DNA of 59,462 nt from Lachnospiraceae bacterium (GTDB lineage Bacteria; Bacillota; Clostridia; Lachnospirales; Lachnospiraceae), in the NCBI GenBank assembly GCA_017561085.1, contig JAFZDQ010000131.1:1-59462 (forward strand), given 5' to 3'. Under the pieces are notes generated by a model, which worked only from the letters and a program-made list of their open reading frames with translations, was not told the origin of the DNA and did no database searches. This document shows positions 52,344-59,462 of the stretch, piece after piece; the first letter of the stretch is position 1, and each line of letters begins with the position of its first letter. A program made the translations under genes and the position numbers.

Positions 52344-54359
52344 TTAAAATCTGAAATAAGATGCAATCCTGTAAAACAACGCCGGATTATGGGTTTTTAA
52401 CGGTACTCCGTCTGCCAGGGAAAGAATCACCAAAAAGGCAAATACAATTCCCGCAAGACCGCCAAAGAACAACTTCCGGTTCACACGGCCCGTGTCAGCA
52501 CCTTCCCTTGTTTCATCCAAAAGCAAAATCCAGGTAAGTGCTGCTGCAAATACAAAGCCAAACACCATATCTCCCATGTATCTTTGTAAAATGCCGGCAC
52601 CGTTGATATCAAAGGCCGCAATCACAAAGGAAACCAGGCTCATGGTAAGCACCACACAGCCTGCGCCTTTAGACGCGCTTTCCCGCATTTTGCGCCGGTT
52701 CTTTCCTGCTAAGAAATAAAGCAGGGAAAGTAGCAGCGGAAAGGTTACAAAAATACCGCCGAAGCAGAACTCCACGATATTTCTGCCCATATAGTTATCC
52801 CGCAGCTGTACGCTTTCCAGATACGGGAAGTCCGTATTCAGAACGGGAAGATTCACAAGGAAACTGTACAAGCCTCTGAACAGTCTGGATAAATTAAATC
52901 CGCGGTTATTCATATCGTTGCTGGTGAGGCTGTAGGTTGCACCGAATTCAAAGCCGGAGCCGAATCTGGCTGCATTGTACCAAAATACCACTGCCGCCAC
53001 CAAAAGCACCGGAACGGCCAGCCATAACAAATGCAGAATCTCCAAATGCTTCTTTGCCTGCTCCTTTTTCCGTCCTTTCAAAACTTCCGGCAAAAGCAGT
53101 ACCCCAAACAGCGCAATCACATACAAAAGAAACTGCGGTCTGCATCCTGCCACCATGGCAAGGCTCAGGGCACCGATTCCATAACAGGGCCATTTCCCCT
53201 TTTGTGTATTCAGTCCTTTTAACCACCAAAAGGCGCCGAAAAAGATAAAGCCGTTAGCCGCCATAACCGGTATGTTATAAAGGTCAGGTCTTTTCAAAAG
53301 ATAAATCAGCTGGGGTGTCATGCTGATGCACAGCGACAAAAACAGATATGCCGCAAAGGACACCTTTTTGCCGTAACGGTGTACCAGCTCCCACACCATT
53401 CCGAACACGCCCGCTACCATCAGACAGTAAAAAGCAAACACCGCCAAATAGTTGGGGAAATCATTTCCCGTCAGCAAATGATAAGGGAAAAAGAAAAGCA
53501 GCTCCGGAATAATCCCGAAATATACATAAAACTGACCTTCATAATACGCATAGTCCATCATAAAAGGGATGCTTTCCGCCTGCAGGGTAATGGTATCATA
53601 GGGGTTTTCCACTGCCTGAAGAGCCGCATCTGCCTCTCCCAGGGAAACGCGCCCCTCTCTGAGTACCCGGGCCAGTTCCTGATACTGCCTGTGATGAGGC
53701 CATGCAGGATTTGTAAAGGCCGGATTACACCGCACCAGCTTAAAGGCAAATACGGTAAGCAAAAGCACGGTCAGACAGATCACTGCCAGCTGCAGTTTGT
53801 TTTTCCTTTGACAGGGAATCTTCATCAAGCCTTCCCCCGTGCAGAATAAATATCCTGCGGCCGCAACCGCAAAAAGCACAAGTACCCGAAGCAGCTTGAT
53901 TTCAAAAGGATGCCGGGCATTTACTTCTACCGCTTCAATGGTTGCCACTGCACCTGCCGGCACCGTTACCGATACCTTCAGCTGCTTCACATCCCCGTAG
54001 GGATAGATATTTTGATAACCGCTATCTTTCACCTCCGGAACCACTTCAAAAACCGGCAAATCATAGCTGTATTTATTACCTGCATCTGTCAGGGATACAT
54101 TCACATTGGCCTTGTCAGTTCCGGTAAGGGCGAGTTTTACATTCACATTTTTCACCGGTCCCCCGATATCAGTAAGGGCCGTTTCATAATAGCCCGTCTC
54201 ATCCGTCTGTCCTTCCGCGCCAATGATAACCGGGTCAAGTCCCAGGGTTTTCCATGCAGAAAGGTTGAAAATACTGCCTTCCAACAAAAGCACCACCAGC
54301 AATATCAAAAGATACGGAAACCATTTTTGTTCTTTTAACTGTTTCATCTTACTTTTCAA
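52344..54359 (-). CDS. Multi-pass membrane protein, GT-C-like
   Basis: About 671 residues. One helix near 15-35, a beta-rich outer domain (about 40-155: YYETALTDIGGP, VTVPAGAVATIEAVEV), then about ten helices. FYVYFGIIPELLFFFPYHLL and MVAGCRPQFLLYVIALFG recall polyprenyl-phosphate-sugar glycosyltransferases of the GT-C type, but no catalytic motif is certain. The start is unclear: a TTG at 54359 has AAGGGA upstream, while an ATG at 54347 has a weak site. It overlaps the stop of the preceding membrane-protein gene by 11 bases if TTG is used. A role in surface glycan assembly is inferred. Confidence 0.7.
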   Translation of the reverse strand: MKSKMKQLKEQKWFPYLLILLVVLLLEGSIFNLSAWKTLGLDPVIIGAEGQTDETGYYETALTDIGGPVKNVNVKLALTGTDKANVNVSLTDAGNKYSYDLPVFEVVPEVKDSGYQNIYPYGDVKQLKVSVTVPAGAVATIEAVEVNARHPFEIKLLRVLVLFAVAAAGYLFCTGEGLMKIPCQRKNKLQLAVICLTVLLLTVFAFKLVRCNPAFTNPAWPHHRQYQELARVLREGRVSLGEADAALQAVENPYDTITLQAESIPFMMDYAYYEGQFYVYFGIIPELLFFFPYHLLTGNDFPNYLAVFAFYCLMVAGVFGMVWELVHRYGKKVSFAAYLFLSLCISMTPQLIYLLKRPDLYNIPVMAANGFIFFGAFWWLKGLNTQKGKWPCYGIGALSLAMVAGCRPQFLLYVIALFGVLLLPEVLKGRKKEQAKKHLEILHLLWLAVPVLLVAAVVFWYNAARFGSGFEFGATYSLTSNDMNNRGFNLSRLFRGLYSFLVNLPVLNTDFPYLESVQLRDNYMGRNIVEFCFGGIFVTFPLLLSLLYFLAGKNRRKMRESASKGAGCVVLTMSLVSFVIAAFDINGAGILQRYMGDMVFGFVFAAALTWILLLDETREGADTGRVNRKLFFGGLAGIVFAFLVILSLADGVPLKTHNPALFYRIASYFRF

Positions 54360-56127
54360 TGTAAAATCCCTTTCCTAAATCCTCTTCAAATACAAGACTG
54401 TCTAAATCATCTTTATTTTCCAAATAAGGGAACAAATAATAACCGCAGGTCAAGTCCTTGCCCTCTTCCCTTACATAAAACTGCCGGCCGTTCTTTTCGG
54501 CAATGCCCATATCAAACTGCTTATAGTCCGCCTGCATCACCGGATATGTCAGGGCATCCTTCATATATCCCAGTGTCCTTAAGGAATAAAAACCGCAATA
54601 CATCAGACAAAGAAGCACGCCCAAAAGCACCATGCCCTTTTGCCAAAGCGGATGCTTTCCTTCCTTTTGCTCCCAATAATAAACCGGCACCATTGCCACC
54701 GGCGCAATCAGAAAGGCCCAGCAATACTTCACCTGGGGAATGGTAAAGAACCAATAAACAAGTCCCGCATACACACAAAGTCTGGGGAACAGATACTTCA
54801 TATCGACCTCTTCCCTTTTGACAAGATGCTTTATCACAATTCCCAAATCAATGAGAATCAGACAAACAAGTCCCAAATATAAAAGTTTATGACTGATGGA
54901 TTCATTTTGAAACCACACAGGAACCCAGCGAAGTCCGCAGGTAAGCGCTTCTTCCATGGTCGCTCCCGGCATCCGGGCAAAGGCCACCATATTGTCCACG
55001 CTGTACCGGAGCACCTCAGGATTCACCTGCCATTTTACAGGAAGTACCCCTAAGGATGCAAGCAAATAAACAGGATATCCCGTGGTAATAAAATTCGTAA
55101 TCAGATAAGGAACTGCCAGCAAAAAGCCCATTCCCAGATACACCCATATCTGTTTTGCTTTCTTTTGCTTCAGCATAAGATAAACAGGATAAAAAGCAAG
55201 TAAGACAATCATTGCCACGCTGGTCTTGGCCACCACCGCAAAAAGGGCGAACAAACAATAAAGTCCGTACTCCCGCACATCCTCACAATCCTTCTCCAAA
55301 AGGATGAACCACTCTGTTAAAACAAACAGCACCAGCACATTGGGAAGGGTATCCACATAAGGGTCCGTAAAAAAGGCAGTCACGATAATACTGTAAGTCA
55401 CCTCCCCGATCGCAAGGGCATCTGCCAGATGCTTTTCATGGCTTCTCCATCCGGTCAGGCGGAACAGTCCGTGTCCGAACATCAAAATACCGAAAAAGCC
55501 GCCGCTGCCTCTCATAGACTGTCCGTACAGCCAGTCCATTCCGAACAAAGCATCAAAATAATGCTGGGCATTGTTAAATCCCAGGGAATAAAAAATATTG
55601 GCAACTCCTTTGACGCAGCCATACTCCTCAAACCATCTGATGGTCTGGGCATGATACCACTCCGTATCAATCAGCTTGGTCTGACCGCAAGAGGCACAGG
55701 CAAAGGCAACCACAGCCAAAAGAAAAACACCCCACGCGCCTGTCTGTAACCATTTTGTTACTTTGTCACAGGTCTGCGCATCTTCCTGTGCAGCTTTCTG
55801 CGCATCTTCCTGCGTCTCTTTGAATTCTTTTAATTTTTCAGTCAAATAGGAAGCTACCGCTTTTCTTTGCCAAACAAGATAAAGTATGCTTGCCGCCGCC
55901 AGCACCAGAAAGGCTTCCGCATTTACACGGCCAAACACACTGAAAATCTGGGCATACAAAGTCGTGCCCACAATTCCGGCCATCAAAATATGACTGATTC
56001 CGAATGCAGGCTCTTTACTGCCCGGATTTAATTTGTTCATAACAAGATGATAACCCCTAAGCAGCGCAAAACCGCTTGCGCCGCATAGGAGTCCCATAAA
56101 AATCCAATTTGATAAAACACTGAGCAT
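54349..56127 (-). CDS. Multi-pass membrane protein, LIC_10190-like
   Basis: A 592-residue protein with about a dozen hydrophobic segments. DTEWYHAQTIRWFEEYGCVKG with NIFYSLGFNNAQHYFDALF strongly resembles the DTxxYHxQxIRWxEEY block of LIC_10190-family membrane proteins, which have a GT-C-like arrangement. The Asp-Thr and following acidic residues lie in the first outer loop, as expected for a lipid-linked-sugar transferase. A charged segment (about 95-125) with QEDAQKAAQEDAQ is unusual. It precedes the 52344 gene and follows the repeat protein by 59 bases, so the two membrane proteins may build or modify a glycan on or around it. Confidence 0.72.
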   Translation of the reverse strand: MLSVLSNWIFMGLLCGASGFALLRGYHLVMNKLNPGSKEPAFGISHILMAGIVGTTLYAQIFSVFGRVNAEAFLVLAAASILYLVWQRKAVASYLTEKLKEFKETQEDAQKAAQEDAQTCDKVTKWLQTGAWGVFLLAVVAFACASCGQTKLIDTEWYHAQTIRWFEEYGCVKGVANIFYSLGFNNAQHYFDALFGMDWLYGQSMRGSGGFFGILMFGHGLFRLTGWRSHEKHLADALAIGEVTYSIIVTAFFTDPYVDTLPNVLVLFVLTEWFILLEKDCEDVREYGLYCLFALFAVVAKTSVAMIVLLAFYPVYLMLKQKKAKQIWVYLGMGFLLAVPYLITNFITTGYPVYLLASLGVLPVKWQVNPEVLRYSVDNMVAFARMPGATMEEALTCGLRWVPVWFQNESISHKLLYLGLVCLILIDLGIVIKHLVKREEVDMKYLFPRLCVYAGLVYWFFTIPQVKYCWAFLIAPVAMVPVYYWEQKEGKHPLWQKGMVLLGVLLCLMYCGFYSLRTLGYMKDALTYPVMQADYKQFDMGIAEKNGRQFYVREEGKDLTCGYYLFPYLENKDDLDSLVFEEDLGKGFYIEK

Positions 56128-56186
56128 ACTTAAAAATCTTCCCTTTTACTTCATCTTTTGTATTCTCATACTATCTTATCATAATA

Positions 56187-59100
56187 CTATTTGATGCGGA
56201 AGTAAACCACTACCGTACCGTTATAATTTCCTTTTCCGGTAAGGTATGCTTTGGCCATGCCCCGCTTTTTGTTATTTTCGTACTTCACGGTAAAGGAATT
56301 ACTCTTAATCGCCTGACCGGACACCTTGTCCTTAAAGGCTGCGTCTAACTCCTTCTTTGTTAAGGTAACCGCTTTTCCTTTGTTGTACTTCTTTTCCGGA
56401 AGTCCTTTTTCCGTCATGGTAAGGAAATCACCCAGATAGGAAGATGCCACCGCACACTTGGCTGTTTTCTTTCCGACAAAGCGCGTACCTTCTCCGGTGT
56501 TTGCCTTAAAGGTTACGGTGATGGTGCCTGCCTTAATGCTTGCTGCCGGAGTTACCGTGTACTGACTCTTTTCAATCAGGTTGCCTGCGCTGTCATAAAG
56601 CTCATAGCACTCGCTAAAGTCAATCACTTCTCCTGTATAAACAGGTTTCTTCACCTGCTTCACTTTGGCCTTTTCAAGAGATTCTTTGGTAATCTTAAAG
56701 GTCTTGGTGATGGAGGTTGCTGTGTAGAAATTGCCGCTGTCTTTATCACTTGTAATGGTTACCTTGGCCGTACCGACTGCTGTATTGTTTTCATATACTG
56801 CAGTGTAATCGGAAGGAGACAGGGTAATTTTACTTGCCTTAACGGTCAGCTTGGTTTCTACTGCTTCGCCACCCTTGTAGTAGGCATTTGCTGCTTCCAC
56901 GGAGGTAATCTTCGCCTGCTTGATGTTAAAGGTTCTCTTAATGGTCCTTTCGGTATTGGAAACGTAATTATTGGATAACTGAATAATTACTGTAGGAGGC
57001 GTTTCATCGCCTTCGTGGTTTACGTCTACGTTGTTTTCATAACCAACTATCCAAAAGTCTTTGTTCTTGCCCTCCTCCAAGCTTTCACCGAAGGCATCTT
57101 CGATGGTTACCTTGGGCTTAATGGCTTTTCCGGTGTAGGTATGGTTCTGCTTGGTAACGGTAATCTTCGCCGGGAACACTTCCATAGGAATAATTCCAAA
57201 TTCCTTGGTAAGGCATCCGCCATAGCCGTTGCGTCCCGTTACGGTTACGATTGCCTCAGGTCCGTTTGTCGTCTCATTTATATTATTTGCATAGCTGACA
57301 CTGTATTTCTTGGTAGATAAAGGTTTACCGTCAAGCAGCACTGCCACTTTAGGTTTCTGCGCTTTGCCGTTGTAGGGAAGAGAAATATAATCTACATATT
57401 CCCCGTTTTCAATGAACTTCACTTCGCAATCCCCGATATCTGCCGTACAAACTACATTTTTCACAGTGATGCTTGCCTTTTCACCAACACAATTATTGAT
57501 AAATTTAAAGGTCAGATGATATTTTCCGCCTACCTGCGCTAAGCCGGGACCGTTAAATACATCTCCGGAAGCCACATCCTTTAATGTAACCAGATAATCT
57601 CTTCCGTAAATCAGTTCCTGCTTTCCGGCTTTTACGTCAAGCGTTGCGTCAAGCGACTCGTTTTTGTCATTATAAAGCTGTACCTTCAGTTCTTTTGCTT
57701 TTACCACAAAAGGATTGATTTTGAAGTTCTTACTCAGTCCGCCCTCGTAATTGCCGATACCGGTAATGACTGCCACAGGCGCATTTTCTTTGGTTAAGTC
57801 CGTACATGCATCTGTTGCATTTACATAGGTTACAGTGTAATCTTTGCCTTTTACCAGTTCTGTCTTGCCGTCCTTGACGGTTACCGCGGGTGCAACTTCT
57901 TTTCCGCTGAAGGTTGCATTTTTCACGCTTAAGGTTAATCCGTCCATGCTCTTAGGCGCGATGGTAAAGTATTTTTCTACGCTGCCGCTTAAGTTGCCTT
58001 TGCCGGTAATGATTACTTTGGCTTTCTGCGCTTCTTCTTTGCCGATATTCGCATTTTTGTTATTCGCGTAGGTAACGGTATAATTATCTTTTGAAAGCTC
58101 TACACCACCGATGGATACGGTCACTGCAGGTTTACTTAGTTTTCCGTTATAAACGGAATCTGCAGGTTCGGAAACGTCCGCGGAAGTAATGGGGCGTTTA
58201 TTAATCTTAAAGGTGTATTTTATGGAACCTTCATAATTTCCGATACCTTTTACCGTTGCGGTATAGGTTCCTGCATTAACGGGTGTTTTGTTGTAGGAAA
58301 CTTCAAAATCTGCTTTCCCAAGTCCGTCCTTTAATACACGGATAGGATTCTTCTCGGTTCCGTCAAAAACCACATTCTCAAAGGTAAACCAGGCAGCAGA
58401 AATCCATTCGGGATGAATGCTGAATTCAACGATCTTTTCGCCTTCGTAGTTACCCTGTCCTGTTACCTTCACATAGTAATCGCCGATTTTCGTCGGAGCT
58501 TCCGCTAATGCTTCGTCAGTTGCTTTGGCAAAAAAGCCATAGGTATAATCCCCTGCGGTAAGTTCTCTTCCGTTTAAGGAAACTGTGATGCCGCTTACCA
58601 CATCATCCGCGCCATAAAGCAGGTTTACTTGTGCTTTGGAAACGGATACCTTGTTAATTGCAAATTCTTTTTCAATGGTTCCCGCAAAGTTTCCGCGGCC
58701 TTCGAACACTGCGATGTAGGAACCACTGTCCACAGGTGCTCCTGCAAGAGCTGCTACCGCCGGCTCCTTGGCATAGTAGGTTACTTTGTAATCTGCTTCT
58801 GTCAGCGTCCGGTTCAGGACTTTTACGGAATAGGCCGCAAAAGGCTGACCGTCATATCCTTTATCACTAATCGTGACTGCATTGTCTGCTAACGGATAAG
58901 GTGTAATAGAAAAAGTCTTTTCCACATATCCTGCGTAGTTTCCGTTTCCGGTAACTACCGCAATATACTTTCCTGCATCTGCAGGCACTTCACTGAGTCT
59001 TTCCGCAGGATTCTGTTCTGCATAATACTCTACAATGTAATCTGTAAATTCTTTCAGTTCGGCACCGCCGGCAGTAACTACAGGCCCCTGATATGCACTG

Positions 59101-59462
59101 CCGCTGTATATCATGTCAGCAGCAGTTACCATCTCATCTGTTAAGGTTATGTGACGGATACCAAATGCCTTTTCTACCGTACCTGCATAATTTCCTTTAC
59201 CGGTAATCTCTGCTATGTAATTGCCTGCGTTTGCAGGTGCCTTTGTAAGGGCCGCTCCACGGGGCTCTTCGTCCGCATAATACTTCACGCTGTAAGCAGT
59301 ATCTCCGAGAATTCCGGAAAGTGCACTTACCTCCACTTTATTGTAAGCAGTGCCACTATAATCCACATCGGGAGCACTGATATTTTCTGCGGTCAGGACA
59401 AAAGGAGTAATGGCAAAGGGAATGTTCTTCGTTCCCGTGAGATTGCCTTTTCCTGTTATTAC
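56187..59462 (-). CDS. Giant extracellular repeat protein, C-terminal part (runs off the window)
   Basis: The reading frame is open from the window end, leaving 1091 residues of a longer protein with the N-terminus missing. It is built of about 13 repeats of 70-90 residues, each with YSG/YNGK near the start, a V.V.GG.EL strand, a DY.V.Y... strand, GNY.AVVTGKGNYAG-type glycine motif, and an ending such as VEKTFSI. These are Ig-like or MBG-type beta repeats of bacterial surface and adhesion proteins. The last repeat ends FRIK at the stop; no LPxTG or membrane anchor is at this end, so any anchor must be N-terminal. It leads the cluster with the membrane proteins and SGNH lipoprotein. Confidence 0.85.
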   Translation of the reverse strand, partial: VITGKGNLTGTKNIPFAITPFVLTAENISAPDVDYSGTAYNKVEVSALSGILGDTAYSVKYYADEEPRGAALTKAPANAGNYIAEITGKGNYAGTVEKAFGIRHITLTDEMVTAADMIYSGSAYQGPVVTAGGAELKEFTDYIVEYYAEQNPAERLSEVPADAGKYIAVVTGNGNYAGYVEKTFSITPYPLADNAVTISDKGYDGQPFAAYSVKVLNRTLTEADYKVTYYAKEPAVAALAGAPVDSGSYIAVFEGRGNFAGTIEKEFAINKVSVSKAQVNLLYGADDVVSGITVSLNGRELTAGDYTYGFFAKATDEALAEAPTKIGDYYVKVTGQGNYEGEKIVEFSIHPEWISAAWFTFENVVFDGTEKNPIRVLKDGLGKADFEVSYNKTPVNAGTYTATVKGIGNYEGSIKYTFKINKRPITSADVSEPADSVYNGKLSKPAVTVSIGGVELSKDNYTVTYANNKNANIGKEEAQKAKVIITGKGNLSGSVEKYFTIAPKSMDGLTLSVKNATFSGKEVAPAVTVKDGKTELVKGKDYTVTYVNATDACTDLTKENAPVAVITGIGNYEGGLSKNFKINPFVVKAKELKVQLYNDKNESLDATLDVKAGKQELIYGRDYLVTLKDVASGDVFNGPGLAQVGGKYHLTFKFINNCVGEKASITVKNVVCTADIGDCEVKFIENGEYVDYISLPYNGKAQKPKVAVLLDGKPLSTKKYSVSYANNINETTNGPEAIVTVTGRNGYGGCLTKEFGIIPMEVFPAKITVTKQNHTYTGKAIKPKVTIEDAFGESLEEGKNKDFWIVGYENNVDVNHEGDETPPTVIIQLSNNYVSNTERTIKRTFNIKQAKITSVEAANAYYKGGEAVETKLTVKASKITLSPSDYTAVYENNTAVGTAKVTITSDKDSGNFYTATSITKTFKITKESLEKAKVKQVKKPVYTGEVIDFSECYELYDSAGNLIEKSQYTVTPAASIKAGTITVTFKANTGEGTRFVGKKTAKCAVASSYLGDFLTMTEKGLPEKKYNKGKAVTLTKKELDAAFKDKVSGQAIKSNSFTVKYENNKKRGMAKAYLTGKGNYNGTVVVYFRIK

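Overview
The window reads as a chromosomal segment of an anaerobic, low-to-mid GC Firmicute, most likely a Lachnospiraceae-type Clostridium relative. The signs are a T-box leader, the B. subtilis-like order ispF / cysE-cysS-mrnC-rlmB-sigH with the sporulation sigma factor SigH, many lipoprotein signal peptides, no outer-membrane genes, and a large xylan-use locus. No phage, insertion sequence or CRISPR array was seen. The assignment rests on gene content and synteny only.

Region 1 (1-6.6 kb) is housekeeping: a YigZ-type gene cut by the window edge, a class A penicillin-binding protein, a small C39-like putative cysteine protease, a tRNA-Thr(GGT) with a near-perfect promoter, and a multi-pass chemoreceptor. 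Region 2 (5.9-10.9 kb) is an RND-family exporter with a coiled coil of about 370 residues inserted in its first outer loop. Its TetR regulator is encoded at the 3' end of the same transcription unit, and a matching dyad lies in the promoter region.

Region 3 (11.0-16.4 kb) is ispF followed by a T-box-controlled cysteine operon that ends in sigH and a strong terminator. Between the T-box terminator and cysE lies the strangest non-coding element of the window: six 35-bp CCCAAC-N23-GTTGGG dyads, laid out as two triplets offset by exactly 191 bp. Region 4 (16.5-24.8 kb) holds a lipoprotein, an MBL hydrolase, a glutamine-amidotransferase-like hydrolase, the run ABC-F / HExxH protein / BioY, and an aldo-keto reductase with ferredoxin clusters.

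Region 5 (23.6-50.8 kb, all on the minus strand) looks like one xylan/xylo-oligosaccharide locus. Transcription appears to start upstream of a GH10 xylanase lipoprotein. It then passes a 992-residue solute-binding protein with extra carbohydrate-binding-like domains, a permease pair, an NHL-TPR membrane protein, a YIP1 protein, a membrane-anchored DUF5696 protein that looks glycosidase-like, a second permease pair and a second solute-binding lipoprotein with its own promoter. A MacB-like machine follows (two HlyD-type lipoproteins, an FtsX-type permease, two ATPases), then a GH43 enzyme, two tandem U32-like proteins and an MFS transporter. The two sugar permease pairs have no ATPase of their own here, and no transcription regulator is visible in the locus. 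The likely flow is extracellular cleavage by GH10, capture and import of oligosaccharides, and cytoplasmic trimming by GH43.

Region 6 (51.1-59.5 kb) is a cell-surface cluster: an SH3-SGNH lipoprotein, two multi-pass membrane proteins of GT-C-like character, and the C-terminal 1091 residues of a huge repeat protein that runs off the window.
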